A stretch of 64,000 nucleotides of DNA, taken from NCBI GenBank assembly GCA_001931875.2, contig MSJH02000788.1, positions 124,001-188,000 of the forward strand, read 5' to 3'. Within the stretch, counting starts at the first letter, position 1. Every line of letters begins with the position of its first letter. This DNA is from Byssochlamys sp. IMV 00236 (Eukaryota > Ascomycota > Eurotiomycetes > Eurotiales > Thermoascaceae). Positions 1 to 11,677 of this stretch are shown piece by piece. Below the pieces are notes generated by a model. The model worked only from the letters and a program-made list of their open reading frames with translations. It made no database searches and had not been told where the DNA came from. The position numbers and the translations under genes were made by a program.

Positions 1-556
1 GCGCCTGATACATACGCCAGAGTATCCTATGTTCCAGTGCCCTAACTGTCGCGCCTACACCGACTTGAGCGCCGAAGTGGATGACTCGAACGACTACGAC
101 GAGGAGGAGGAGGAGGCCAAACAAAACGTCCCCGTGAACAATGAAGAATCAACTCCGGAACCCGACTCGCGAAACGACAATAATCATCCTGGTGATCGAT
201 CAGAGCCTACCGAGAACAGTGTTCAGCAACAGGGATCCTCGACAGACGGAGAACTTGCCGCCATGGCCCAGAATGTGCACCTAGAAGGACAAAGTACCCC
301 AAATATGGAAGCAGCGAATGGTCACAGCTCCACTACTACACCACAAGATTCACCGGGTAACAACGTCGAACGCAGCGCCAGCATCGATATACCTGGCTTG
401 CAAAGCCTCTACCAGTCTCCCGGCGGCGCTCGCTATCGGCGAGGTCAGTCAGGTGCGGACAGCCCTGTTGCTGCGGACACCTTCGAGGATAACCCGTTGA
501 CGCCGCGAAACGATTCCGGTCCTTTGGCATTCGATGGGCGCGCAGGCAGGTCGTGA
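1..556 (+). CDS. dma1: Dma/CHFR-type FHA-RING E3 ubiquitin ligase, C-terminal part
   Basis: Only the 3' end of the gene is in the window; the frame is open from the left edge and stops at 554-556. The first residues read through the end of a RING finger (final pair C-P-N-C in YPMFQCPNCRAYTDLSAEVD), the pattern that closes the RING of fungal Dma1/CHFR-family ligases. About 160 residues of disordered tail follow: an acidic run (DEEEEE) and then Ser/Thr/Pro/Asn-rich sequence with several SP/TP sites. Dma proteins are known to link mitotic checkpoint and septation signalling to ubiquitin transfer; the FHA domain would lie to the left, outside the window. The assignment rests on the last RING cysteines and the length of the tail, so another RING ligase remains possible. 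Confidence 0.62.
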   Translation, partial: RLIHTPEYPMFQCPNCRAYTDLSAEVDDSNDYDEEEEEAKQNVPVNNEESTPEPDSRNDNNHPGDRSEPTENSVQQQGSSTDGELAAMAQNVHLEGQSTPNMEAANGHSSTTTPQDSPGNNVERSASIDIPGLQSLYQSPGGARYRRGQSGADSPVAADTFEDNPLTPRNDSGPLAFDGRAGRS

Positions 557-1919
557 GGACCGTCTCCCTCCGTTGCGCGTAGTTTTCTCACTCTCCCTTT
601 GTACGTGGGCATTACGGAACATATTTCTATCTGCCGGCGTTCGACCTTGAGCCGCTTACCTGTTTCGCATTAGTCTGACCGGTCTTCATCGATGTTAGTT
701 GATTCTAGCTGTCATGGAGGGCGGTCCATAGAAGGCGTTGTGTATATCTGTCTGCGTTTGAGCGGCTCCCTTGGCATCGGTGCGCCAAGTTCCGGTTTCT
801 TCCTCTACGACTCGATTCGCCGTATCACGCTTTGCTACCTCGCATACCCGATTTGTTTTTTTGTTCATCCACCTCCGTTGCATCTATCTCATATGGGTCC
901 ACATCTTCTTTTTGTGTCAAACACGAATATGCCTTTTGACGGGGGAAAGAAGTGCGCCCGGGATCAATCAGTGGCGCTGACAACGGATAATGCATGATAC
1001 CTAGGAGTATTTTATCTTTTCAAGGTAGGCTGGCATTTTGGTGTTCCTTCTTATCAGATAACACGGGAGTATATTTACTACTATCGCCATCTGGCACACT
1101 GCATCATGGCCTTCACCGCATTCTATGCTCATGATGGACTATACACACCGTCACGGATAGCAATGCAGATGCCGTACGTATATAATAAACGCAGATCATC
1201 TTTAATGAGCTCATTATATTACGAAGATAATTATTGTAGAATTTATAGACATAGGAAGCAGCAGCAACTGATGTCATCGCACTGTCGGTGCTGGCATATC
1301 ACTCGCCATATCATCTTCATCTTTTTTGTCTAGTCTTTTGCCTAAATCTTCTTAGGCGCTTGCAGTGACGGTCTCATCTGCTGTCTGGTAGATTAGTTAG
1401 CGGTCTTGACACCACGAACACCAACCGAAGCAACCCTCGGCGCTCTTGGCGTCAGACGGCTATTCATTAGCTCCGGATACTTATGCTCCCGTGTTAAGAA
1501 TGCGGTGTCACCACCGGCGATCGATCTCAGTGACGGCGCTTTTGTTGTGCCGTGAATGGTCGACGAGCTACGAGTAGACTTGAGACAACAGAAGATATTC
1601 CTCTATCTACTCCGTACGCGTCGTGGGGTCCAGATGACCAGTCTTCCCGTGCCCCCGCCGCGCTGTAGTCCGCTGTCAACAATGTTTCTTCGACTTTTCT
1701 CACCAACATTATCAGGTCGTATCTACTCTTGATTCTAAACCTATTCTACATAGCTCTTGGTATTCTTTTCTCCGACTGGAAAACGTATACAGTGCTGTTA
1801 CTCGCGCCCCAGAAGACGTGAGATTCCTTTTAGGTTCAACTCAAGCTGCTGGGACCAGGGTTCCCCACAATCCTTGGCCTGATAACACGAGAAAACCGAC
1901 GATACATCAGACGATAACA
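557..1919. other. Intergenic: dma1 3' UTR and upstream region of the bestrophin-like gene
   Basis: About 1.36 kb without a convincing gene. Short open frames on both strands lack coding character and recognisable domains. The right part (about 1700-1919) is pyrimidine-rich and fits a 5' leader. An in-frame ATG at 1818 could extend the next gene by 34 residues. A TTAGTTAG motif lies at about 1393-1400. Confidence 0.5.
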
Positions 1920-3341
1920 ATGAGGTTCAGTGCACCTCCGACCCCGACGGGTTTCCAAAGTCGCAGTCGTCGGAACACTGGACTGCAAGGTGTCAAGCAT
2001 CATCAGCGGACAGGCACTCATCCATTGCTTCTCTCCAGTCGACGGAAACCTAGAAGGTAAATTAACGACGCCTGTTATCTCCACGCCCCGGCGCAGTGGT
2101 CCGTTGACATTTTATGATTGTAATAGATGGCCGCTAGTTCTCCGATTCATAAAGGGAGCCGTCCATGCCGCAATCATTGTACCTGTGATGCTGCATGGAT
2201 TGTTCACGGCCTTGGTTGTATGTCTGGATACTTATGTCTTCGAGACCGTGGGCTTACCTTCGACAATTGTATGCATTTGAGACCCGCTGCCTGGCTCCGC
2301 TGTCTATATATCCCACCTCTGACCGGCAACAAAACAGATCCCATCTCTCTCAATAGTCGTCGGTCTTATGCTCGTGTTCCGCAACCAGACATCGTATAAT
2401 CGATTCTGGGACGGGCGCAATGCCGTGAGCACGACGAATTCGTGCATCCGTAACCTAGTCCGGATGATCCTGACAAACAGCTACAGCACCAATGGTCCAT
2501 TGACTCAAGAAGAGAAGGAAGATGTTGAACGCACAGTCCGCGTCCTGATCGCCCTCCCATTCGCTCTCAAGAACTATCTGCGTTCGGAGTGGGGTGCCTG
2601 GCAACTGGGAGCCACATGGGACGAAGTCCTTGAGAACGGTGCCGGACCCATTTACAATCCCGAATATGCAAGCCTCCTGCCTGTCGGACTACAGGCTCTG
2701 GAGGATAAAGGACTGGGTTTGCCATTCGAACTGACATTCTTCGTGGATTCTTTTGTAAAGCGGGGTGTCGACCGGGGTTGGTTTCACGCACCAGGGGCGA
2801 GTCAGATGCAGGCTCAGCTGAATACCCTGACGGATGCTTATGGCAAGATGGAAACGATCAAGCTGACCCCTATACCGGTCGCTCATTTGTAAGAATGGCT
2901 CTGCTCTATATCAAGCAGCAACGGGAGAAACTAACTTCCTCCAGAATTCACCAAAAGCAAGTCCTAGCCCTCTACGGCTGTGTACTTCCCTTTGCCATGG
3001 TCGATGACATGGGATGGTGGACCGTGGCCGTCTGCACTCTGATCATGTTCACCTTCTATGGTATCGAAGGCATTGCCTCTCAGCTCGAAGACCCCTTCGG
3101 CTACGACCGCAACGACATAAAGATGGACGCCATCGTCCTCGACACGAAGACCGAACTGGACGTTATCCTCGCAGAATGGCGCAAAATGACTGCCGCAACA
3201 GAGACCGTCCCTCAGACGTCTTCCTCAGGCGCCAACTCGAACCCGACCAATGGCGCGCAAAAGAAGTATCGGCATCCAGACATGTTCGTGAGAGCGAGAC
3301 CACGCACGTCGGTGCCCATGTCAGAAGCTGCCGAGGATTGA
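1920..3341 (+). CDS. Bestrophin-like (UPF0187/RFP-TM family) anion channel
   Basis: Four exons join in phase: 1920-2056, 2127-2268, 2338-2888 and 2945-3341, giving about 408 residues. The first membrane region (RWPLVLRFIKGAVHAAIIVP, then LHGLFTALVVCLDTYVF) leads across intron 2 into IVVGLMLVFRNQTSYNRFWD, the signature of fungal bestrophin homologues. The third exon ends in METIKLTPIPVAHL and the fourth continues IHQKQVLALYGCVLPFAMVD, then a further membrane span and YGIEGIASQLEDPFGYDRND, also typical of the family. Bestrophins form pentameric chloride/anion channels; in fungi location and substrate are little known. The tail after about residue 350 is polar. I chose ATG 1920 because it gives the usual short Ser/Thr/Pro-rich N-terminus; ATG 1818 in the same frame is an alternative. 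The membership call is firm; the exact N-terminus is less so. Confidence 0.82.
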
Positions 3342-4869
3342 TCTTGGGCGAGCTTTTGAAGAGCTCCTGAATACACGCTTAGAATCAAGTGTACCGAGCC
3401 GTCTTGTTACGCGAAGACGGATGGGGGCCGTACCCGCTATTTTGATATAGGACTTCACAGCTTCAATGACCACGTTGTCCGTCACTGTGAAATGGAAAAG
3501 ATGTAGGAGAAGAATCCCGCGCCTGCTTTGAGTCTCTCAGAGTTCTCTAGTCATAACAGGTAGCTGATGTGCGCTGCGGTGTTCAGATGTAGCCTGAAGC
3601 TCAGTCCAGACACTCCACCTCACCTGACTACAATAACATCGAACTGCCTACTCCAAAGCACACCGCTTTGAGAACCGCTCTGAGCCCATATTAACAGCTC
3701 TATCAACTGCTATGGATTGAGGGTTCGACTCCAGGCATAATCGCAATACAGCATAATCACCACAGCCCCATACGCGCTCGTATCCGCATGCAAAGAAGCT
3801 CAAAAAATAGATCTCGATATGCATAACTCATGATCTTTTTTTGAAACAAAAACACCCAGCAAAAAAATCCAGGCACTATGACGCTGTTATCTCCCGCCCT
3901 CCCGGAGTTTGTCCTGACCATAGTACCTGGCGAGCCTTTCTTTGGAGGGGAATTTGGGGACCGGGGGGGCCCGCAGTCCTTAACCACTAGTCCACTGACT
4001 CGTTAGAATAGAATATTCTTACTTTGATATATATACTCTCTGGAGGAAGTCAGGTGATGGCTTGGGAGCTGCGTGGCCCCTCGAGGCACTTCAATCAATA
4101 CTGTTCCATACTATCCAGGACCTATACCCTTGTTGCATTGACATCCCAGCATCCCTTTTCTCGCAGATCTCACCTAGAGAGCATTTGCATTTGCATCCAC
4201 ATCGACGCCCTTATCTCCATCACGCGTGAAGTACTCCATGCCCTAAACACCTTCCTGCCCCCTTTCTGCTGAGAACGTAACCTGTTACTCTATTAGTCTA
4301 TCAAACAACCTATCTTACACCTGCTGCCTCACCGCCAATAAAGCAGTTCTGTGAATACGATCCACATGTACCCCTTCTGTCTATGTACATACTTTACACC
4401 TTCCATGACGTGAATGACAAGAAATTATCATCAATCAACGATTGTACTTATGACTGCTTTGAGACTATACGAGAATATCCAGCACGGACAGGACTATATG
4501 GGCAGGAACTATGTATATAGACATATAGATAGGATCTTGTATTCTGCAAGTGCTATTTTAGGATTTGGCTGCAAGTTACATACTATGCTGAAATATCTAG
4601 ACTGATTTCATATTGGGTCAATCGAAGGGAAAGCAGACGAGACAATCGTGACCACTTCGATCATCGAAAACCAAGGCCTTCAATATCAAGTAGATAGAAC
4701 CCCACACGTCTCAACCTTCGTGCACGTTCCTCGAGAGATCCTTCCGAACTCCTCGCTCATTTCATGGTTGACGATATCGACAAACGATGAGTACATTATG
4801 ACTGATACTCGTGGAAAGTATGTGAGAGGCTGGCTCTCTCGAGCTGTACTCCATTAAGACCGCTGTGTC
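3342..4869. other. Intergenic region with a tRNA-like relic on the minus strand
   Basis: About 1.5 kb between the convergent ends of the bestrophin-like gene and the unrecognised minus-strand gene. No open frame has coding character. A minus-strand stretch around 3965-4010 carries GACTAGTGGTTAAGG, which resembles a tRNA D-arm/box A, and a T-run follows downstream on that strand near 3860. A GGTTCGACTCC box-B-like string occurs at about 3722-3732 on the plus strand. Neither folds into a credible tRNA by eye. Homopolymer runs (GGGGGGG near 3963) also occur. Confidence 0.4.
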
Positions 4870-5666
4870 TTATCCATGTGTGCGTCGCTGTTGTCATCAA
4901 GGTGAGCATTTGAACGCATACCAACACGGACGCGAAACTTACATGCCCATAGTTGATCCTCCTTATTGGAGTTGCTGGTCCCCTGACGTCTGTCCTTCGA
5001 CGCTCTTTATCATCATCCGAGTCCTGGGCAATTATGATTGGATGACGATGAGAACCAACATCTGAAGCGGTAGATTGTCTAACTTCCTGATTTTGGAACC
5101 GACGACGAGCAGGTCTGTGAGTTGGAGACGGCTCGATGTCGCTCTCAGCGATATCCGACATATGAACCGTCGACGAGTCCTCTTCGTTGGGAGCAATGGG
5201 AATGCTAATACTGTATAGATACCTCTCTCTTATCTCTGCTCTGGATGCTCTGATGAACTGCGCAAACTCTTCAAGCTTGTGCACGTCGTACTTGACTTCA
5301 CCCATCGCGTCAAGAGCCCACTGTTGACTCCAACCAAAGTCTCTGCCGTGGATAGTCTTCGTGCCATTCTCACACCAGAAGTCATACGCAGCTCTGACGT
5401 TCCAGTAGTCTCGATGGTCTTTGAGCTGGACTTCCCATATATGCTTCAGCTGGTAGAACTGCCTTGCCAACCACCAGTATCGAGCCTTTAGGTTGTCAGA
5501 TAAGTATATCGGGCAGCTTATGGGAATATCGATCTCAGGTATCTAACAATATAGCCGTTAGCATATGGCAATAGCTTAAGAAGCACGAGGCTTTGACGCG
5601 TGAAAGGACCAGTGAACTTACGTAGAAGACGGGGTTTCCGTCGCTGTCGTATCTCGCTTTGTTCAT
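4870..5666 (-). CDS. Unrecognised protein, minus strand, at least three exons
   Basis: I do not recognise this protein. A consistent model is exon 5666-5622, intron of 79 nt, exon 5542-4943, intron of 55 nt with GTAAGT donor, and a short last exon 4887-4870, together 220 residues. If the last intron is retained the frame runs on to 4796. The N-terminal two thirds is Trp/Tyr-rich and looks folded (MNKARYDSDGNPVFYIPEID, then KARYWWLARQFYQLKHIWEV and DRDFGW-like HGRDFGWSQQWALDAMG); the C-terminal third is acidic/Ser/Arg-rich and probably disordered. The codon before ATG 5666 is preceded by TAG, which may be a splice acceptor. Ser-rich coding-like sequence continues on this strand to about 5950, so the 5' end may lie further upstream. 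Confidence 0.45.
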
Positions 5667-6206
5667 CGTGAACAAGGGTGTCTATAAATAAGCAGACTGT
5701 TGCGAGACTGAGTTTTCCTGCGATTCTGTGTTTCCAGATCCGCACTGTGGTGCGATTCCTTCGATAAGTTATCACCGACGACGGGAAGTGGTGGGTGCGT
5801 AGGTGCCGTATCTGAGTGTTGTCGGAAAGAGCCAGCAGAATCTGTATCGTTGAGAGAGCTTTCTAGACGTAGAATAGGGGAACTGAGTTACTACCCGAAG
5901 GGAATGCCCGTCTTGAATCGACACTGTACTGCTGGTGCTCTTGGGCAGGTCACCTGGGCACTAGGCCATTAGAACGCAAGAAAGACCAAGTGAGGAACCA
6001 GCTCTATAAGGAAGCAGCATCTAGTCTATGTCCTTCCAACAGTACAACATACGGGCGCAAGTGCAAGATTGACGAAAACTTTCAACATTTCGTAGTAACA
6101 TCTAGGTATGTTGAAGTCGTAATGAAAACGCCTCATGATAATATACGCCCTTAAAAACTGTCCAGGGCTAGTAAAATTGCAATGTGGGTATATACATAAC
6201 TGCTTT
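5667..6206. other. Gap between two minus-strand genes; possible upstream exons of the unrecognised gene
   Basis: Minus-strand frames between about 5700 and 5960 stay open and encode Ser/Thr/His-rich sequence (for example KSTSSTVSIQDGHSL and SLNDTDSAGSFRQHSDTAP) in two different frames. This could be one or two upstream exons of the 4870-5666 gene, but I could not join them with convincing splice sites. From about 5960 to 6206 I see only what looks like 3' UTR of the Mg-chelatase-like gene. Confidence 0.35.
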
Positions 6207-7808
6207 TCAAAGAGGGGCTTCAATATCCCCTAACACGTTCTCAATTATAATATCAGGAGTGACTCCCTTTAGGAGCTTCGACACAGCAGCCTCGTCGCTC
6301 CCGTATAGTAAACTCCGGTCCTGCTCTGGAGAAACGACAGTTATACGGTGACGGTAAACTTTCTTGGCCGCCAATGCGACGATTGATGGAGTAACATAGT
6401 CAAGACCATGCAATGACGCCAGACATCTAGTATCTGTAAGTAGGCATTCCATTTTAATGTCATGAACATACTGACTTTGACAGACGTAATAAGTGGTTTG
6501 TTGCCTTGGCAGATATCCCGCCCAGAACAGCTCGATTCAGACGGAGAAATACAACAATGTCTTGAAGATAGCGTGCTACCTCTGCAGAAACAGTTACACT
6601 GTTGCACATGTGTCGGATCTCCGCAATAGCCTGGTATATGCGTAAGCCGATATTCTCCGAAAGCGGTCGTAATCAGATACCTCGCGTGTGATGGCATGGC
6701 CATTTATAGCCCTTTTGGAGGGTATGAAATTTGGCTTTCGCACTACAGAAGATATCGACGCTTGATTATCAGATATCGAGTCATCCCCTTCAAGATTAGG
6801 ATAGCCATCCTGGGGATCGTGAAAATGAGAGATAAAAATGTGGTCATTCTATCAATCATCAGCAATACTCCAATATTCCCCAGTGATACGAGACCCTCAC
6901 TAGATGCTTGTTCAGGGGTTTTGGTCGAGATTTCTCGTTGCTAGAAGATACCACAGGGATAAAGATAAAGGCTGCTGGAGTGCTGTGTACAGCGTTCCTG
7001 GTGAATATCCGCCCTGAACGTAGCAACTATGTCACGTAAGATAATCATTCCTCATGATTTGGGGTTATCATTACCTCAAGAGCCTGAATTTGCACTTGCA
7101 CACTGGCATCATTGAAGTTTTTGGCAATCACAACATTGGCCGTCTTTCTTTCATCGAGATAATTATCTCCAATAGTGGTTCTCGCTGATCGGGTGTCGTG
7201 AACGCTCCGGAATGAAGGGTAGTAGTCACTGGACTAATATCTAATTAGGAACACAAAATGTCCACTTCTCTTCTCGTCGAAGAAGACCATGGGGTTTGAC
7301 ATTGACGCATAAAGGAAGTAAAGAGTGCCCCATGCACAGCCTATGTCTCTAGAAGAACGATGCTGTACCTTTTGAAAGCGCTCTTCGAATAATGCAACTC
7401 CCAAGGAACATTCTGAGGGAAGAAGAGACACCCATGCCGCAAAAAAGAAACATACATGGAGCCTACCTTTGCATACGTTGATGGGTGATGTTCAGACCTG
7501 TCGGTAGCAGAGGCCAAGATTCCGCCGCTGAAGTCATCAAGAGACATGTCCGAAGAACAGTCCAATAGGGCATAAGAGAGGCCAAAAGTGCTTGATGATA
7601 TCTACACGATAGTATAAGCGTTATACTAATCTTCCGTGAGTCCAAAGGAGCAGAATCGCAATACCAACGCCAGTTCCTTGGCGAGATCATCAACACCATC
7701 ATGCTGTGTCTCGATAAGGCAGTGCTCCTGAGAAGCAAGACAGACAAAAACAGCAAGTTCAAGATCCGACAATTCTGGGACAATATTAGCTATCCCTGGA
7801 TGTGACAT
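6207..7808 (-). CDS. Fungal Mg-chelatase-like (ChlI/MoxR lid type) protein
   Basis: Starts at ATG 7808 (MSHPGIANIVPELSDLELAV) and ends with DIEAPL-stop at 6207, in at least six exons. Exon 1 is 7808-7665; a 63-nt intron leads to exon 2 at 7601 (ISSSTFGLSYALLDCSSDMS). Further exon pieces read HDTRSARTTIGDNYLDERKT then ANVVIAKNFNDASVQVQIQA (about 7205-7080), NAVHSTPAAFIFIPVVSS (about 6990-6920), NDHIFISHFHDPQDGYPNLE (about 6840-6785), and the final CLASLHGLDYVTPSIVALAA followed by KVYRHRITVVSPEQDRSLLYG. This order matches ascomycete proteins annotated as magnesium chelatase. The end resembles the winged/helical lid of MoxR/ChlI AAA+ ATPases (LRGRDYV-P...AHR pattern). I see no Walker A motif in the exons read, so ATPase activity is doubtful. 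Fungi make no chlorophyll, so the family name does not give its function. The middle exon boundaries are not resolved. Confidence 0.7.
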
Positions 7809-8146
7809 TTCTCCCTGCAGTACATGATACTTGGGAGAAAGAAAAGAGTCATGTAAGTCGTTGCAATGTAAATTGTCCAGTGGCGAGGGAGCATTATTGA
7901 AGGCATAGCTCGACGCTAAGACATACAGGTCCGGTAAAAGGCGGTCCGTAGAAATTGCGCTATGGTCGGATATAGTTTAGCGCGAGCGGTTCGTGGACGT
8001 TACCCCATGGGAGACTGCGTAGCTGGGCTCGCTATCACGATCTTGTTGATTCACAAACAAGAACATAACACGATGAAGGAATGACTGGACTGTTTACGCA
8101 TATAGCCCAAATTTTGATGTGAAAAGGCTAAGGCTTAGTTGGATTG
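7809..8146. promoter_or_regulatory. Divergent promoter region, Mg-chelatase-like gene / vps16
   Basis: A 338-nt gap between two divergently transcribed genes; it must hold both promoters. I see no clear TATA box or palindromic operator. The vps16 start ATG at 8147 follows an A/G-rich leader. Confidence 0.4.
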
Positions 8147-10960
8147 ATGGCTCCATCCAACCCATTGGCCGACTGGGAGAGAGTCGGGGATAGCTTCTAC
8201 AGAAAGGTGCGGGTCTACGATGCTGTCTTCGATGAGGACCTCGAACTGGAAAACTACATCGTTGCCGGGGCGCCCCATGGAGGAGCCATTGGTATGGTCT
8301 TCAAGGAGCTACATCGTGGTGAAACCAGCTGATTAGATGTGTAGCCCTATATCGCGACCAGAGCAAGCTCTACAGATACCGCGACGCTCAGACCGCCAAG
8401 TCAAGTATTGACATTTATTCCTGCTCAGGGAAGATTATCAGCAAGATAAATGTGTGTAAACATTTTCATATGCTTATGTCCAGGAAATTAACTTGTCTAG
8501 TGGGAGTATGGCTCTATCCGAGGCCTTGGCTGGTCTGATGATGAGGACCTCCTTGTTGTGACCGAGGACGGCACGGTACGGCGATATTTCGGACTCCATG
8601 GTGATTTCTATCCATTCTCTCTAGGAAATGTAGGTGTTCTAAGAGCCATCTGTCTACCACGTCACTAACCTTCTGAGACAGGGTGCAGAAGAATATGGGG
8701 TCAGAGAATGTCGGTTTTGGTCCTCTGGTTTCGTAGCCTTGCTCTCTAACAATCAACTGGTTGCCGTGTCTCAATACAACGAGCCCAGACCAAAACTCTT
8801 GGCTACCTGTCCAGAAGGAGAGGTGTTATCATGGTCGCTAATACCACCTGCGTACACACTTTCCCGCTCTGTGGAAGTCTTGTTAGCCGTGGATAAAACC
8901 GTATATATGGTTGACGCGACAGAAGCAGAGGATAGAATGCTTCAAAACGGCCCTTTCAAACATGTTAGCGTGTCACCGACTGGTCGTTTCGTTGCTCTTT
9001 TCACTGGGGAAGGAAAACTGTGGGTTGTGAGCAGTGATTTCCAGGAGAAGTTCAGCGAATATGATTCCAAGGCCAAAACGCCACCTAAGACTGTGGAGTG
9101 GTGCGGTAATGATGCTGTTATCCTTGCGTGGGAGGATGAGGTACATGTTGTTGGGCCTAATGGAGCGGCTTGTCGGTATGTACTCCCTATAGCCAAGTCA
9201 ACGGAGAGTATTGCTAAGAATACCAGGTACTATTACGATGGTCGCGTACATGTAATACCCGAGTTTGATGGCGTGAGACTGATAACTAATGACGCCTGTG
9301 AATTTCTACACAAGGTTCCAGGTATGACAGCCCCCTTTGCCTTGTCGAATTGGTGACTGATTCGTCCAGATGTAATGGAGGAGGTGTTCAGATTAGGATC
9401 TACATCGCCGGCCTCTGTCCTTCTGGATTCTGTTGACCTGCTGGACAAAAAGTCGCCTAAAGCAGATGAGAACATCCAAAGAATTCGGCCGAATCTTCCG
9501 GAAGCTGTCGATGTCTGTGTGAGGGCAGCGGGATACGAATTCGACCCTAATTGGCAGAAGCGCCTGTTGAAAGCTGCCTCGTTTGGTAAATCAGTACTTG
9601 AGCTATACAACAGCGATGACTTCGTTGAGATGACCGAGAAACTACGAGTACTGAAGGCTGTCCGGGACTATCAGATTGGCATGCCAATATCTTACGAACA
9701 ATACATCCGATTAACCCCCGAGAAACTTGTTCAACGCCTTGTAAATCGACACGAATATATGCTCGCAATACGGATATCAGAGTACCTACTCATTCCGGCA
9801 GACAAGATCTATGTTCACTGGGCAAGTCAGAAAGTGAAGGTCTCTACCGCAGATGATGATGCTGTATGCAAGCTTGTCGTACAGCGCCTTGAAGGAAAGT
9901 CTGGTATATCTTTTGAGCTAATAGCTCAGTCAGCTTATGACGAGGGTCGATCTCATCTCGCTACCCAGCTTCTCAACCATGAACCCAGAGCTGGAAAGCA
10001 AGTTCCTTTACTTCTTACTATGGAGGAAGACGAGATTGCCCTCGACAAAGCTCTTGAGAGTGGAGACACGGATCTTGTGTATTTCGTCCTTTTGCATCTA
10101 AAGAAAAAGCTCCCTCTCGCAAGTTTCTTCAGGACAATCAACAATAGACCTACCGCATCCGCCCTTGTGGAAACTTCCGCACGGGAAGAAGACACAGAAT
10201 TGCTAAAGGATCTATTCTATCAAGACGATCGGCCAATAGATGGTTCAAATATCTTGCTTTCTGAAGCTCTACAACAGACAACTGTTCAGGCCAAGACTGA
10301 CAAGCTTCGTTCGGCCTCCCGTCTATTGTCGGATTCAAAAGACGCTGCAGTGGTCCTTCAGCAAAAAGCACTGTCCGAGGAGATACAGCTACTCAAGGTC
10401 CAGGAGAGTCTGGACAAGGACGTCGCTGATGGCACCGAGTTTGTCGGTCTGAGCGTCAACCAGACCGTATACAGATTGATCCGGTCTGGATACGGGAAGC
10501 GCGCCCAGAAAATTCAAAGCGAGTTTAAGATGCCGGAAAAGACATATTGGTGGATACGATTGCGAGCATTGGTCGCAAAGCGTGACTGGGGGGAGATTGA
10601 GGAAATTGCGAAGATCAAGAAGTCTCCCATAGGATGGGAGGTAAGTAGCATCAATTCTCGTTTATGGTCCACTCTAGACTTTAATAAGGAGTTGCTGACA
10701 CGCGTGGCTAGCCTTTCTATAATGAGATACTAGGCGCTGGAAACACCAAGCTCGCTTCGAGTTTCGTTCCCAAGTGCACCAACTTGCCTGTTGCTGACAG
10801 GATTGAGATGTGGGTGAAATGCGGGATGGTAGTCAAGGCCGCGGAAGAGGCGCACAAAGCGAAAGATGTCAATACTCTTGAACTCCTCAGAGCGAAGGCA
10901 TCCGGGCCGGCCGTTGGGGAAATTGATCGGATGATCAATCAACTTAGACCAAAAAAGTAG
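8147..10960 (+). CDS. vps16: Vps16, core subunit of the HOPS/CORVET tethering complexes
   Basis: The N-terminus MAPSNPLADWERVGDSFYRK is that of fungal Vps16. Seven exons join in phase across introns beginning at 8292, about 8453, about 8630, about 9175, about 9323 and about 10640; they link pieces such as SFSL/GAEEYGVREC and HKVPDVMEEVFRLG, ending NQLRPKK-stop. The first half is the Vps16 N-terminal beta-propeller region (for example GFVALLSNNQLVAVSQYNEP, HVSVSPTGRFVALFTGEGKL); the second is the helical Vps16 C-terminal region (LTPEKLVQRLVNRHEYMLAI, QTVYRLIRSGYGKRAQKIQS, PEKTYWWIRLRALVAKRDWG). In yeast Vps16 binds Vps33 and is needed for vacuole/late-endosome tethering and fusion. All regions are present and uninterrupted, so the call is firm. 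It ends about 50 nt before the convergent alb1 gene. Confidence 0.95.
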
Positions 10961-11009
10961 ATACCATGAATGTACGCTCACATTGGCTCACCATGCGTCT
11001 TGTCTAAAC

Positions 11010-11677
11010 TCAAGTGATCTCTTCATCCTCATCGAGTCCCGCTGGCTGTTCGGCAACAGGATCAGCTATTGCTGCGGAAAATACGGTTTGTCGCGTAGAC
11101 TGCTTCTCGGTGTCAAGTCTTATACTGTTATCGTCGTCCATAGCTTCGTCTAGTTCTTCCTGGTCGTCATTTTCCACCTTGAGGGCTGCCGTAAATCTAT
11201 TTGACTTCCGGTTCAACTCATCCCAATCCGCCTAGAATTCGAAACATTAGCAACCCATCCCTTTATGAGACCGCAGCAAAAGGTGGTCATAATTGGACAG
11301 GAATAATTTACCCTTCGCCGGTTGATCACTTTGCTTTTCTCAATGCTCTTATTGACTTTCTTCTCCAGCTGATCCATAATAATCTCCGCCCTCTCAAGGC
11401 CCTTTTCCTGTCGTAGCCTTTGGGCTCGACTTTTAGGTTTCGACTTCGACTTTTTCTTTGTGATACCAGAGCTCACATGCGCTGCAGGAATCTGTGGCGT
11501 GTCCGGTCGCGGAAGAGAGGTCAATGACTTTTCGACATCGACAGAAGGCGACGCAGCTCGCCTTGCGGCGCGTGAGTGTGCCGAAGCTACACAGGTGTCA
11601 GAAAACAGCATTATTTTTTTCCCCAGTTGGACAGACTCACGCTTTGAATTGCCCTTCAATTTAGGCGTTTTGGCCAT
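11010..11677 (-). CDS. alb1: Alb1-type ribosome biogenesis factor
   Basis: Three exons on the minus strand from ATG 11677. Exon 1 reads MAKTPKLKGNSK; after a short intron exon 2 continues SAHSRAARRAASPSVDVEKS and a long Lys/Arg-rich helix (KKKSKSKPKSRAQRLRQEKG, then a predicted coiled coil ending INRRR). After a second intron exon 3 starts ADWDELNRKSNRFTAALKVE and finishes in an acidic tail (LDEDEEIT-stop). This basic, helical architecture with the N-terminal SRAARRAASP motif is that of fungal Alb1 proteins, which in yeast associate with Arx1 on pre-60S particles and shuttle between nucleus and cytoplasm. The gene is convergent with vps16 and divergent from the ubiquitin protease gene with a 308-nt gap. 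The protein is small and low in complexity, so identity rests on the N-terminal and ADWDELN motifs. Confidence 0.8.

Noticed and set aside
3690..3760. Possible tRNA with GGTTCGACTCC T-loop
   Set aside because: The T-stem does not pair and no acceptor or anticodon stem can be formed upstream.
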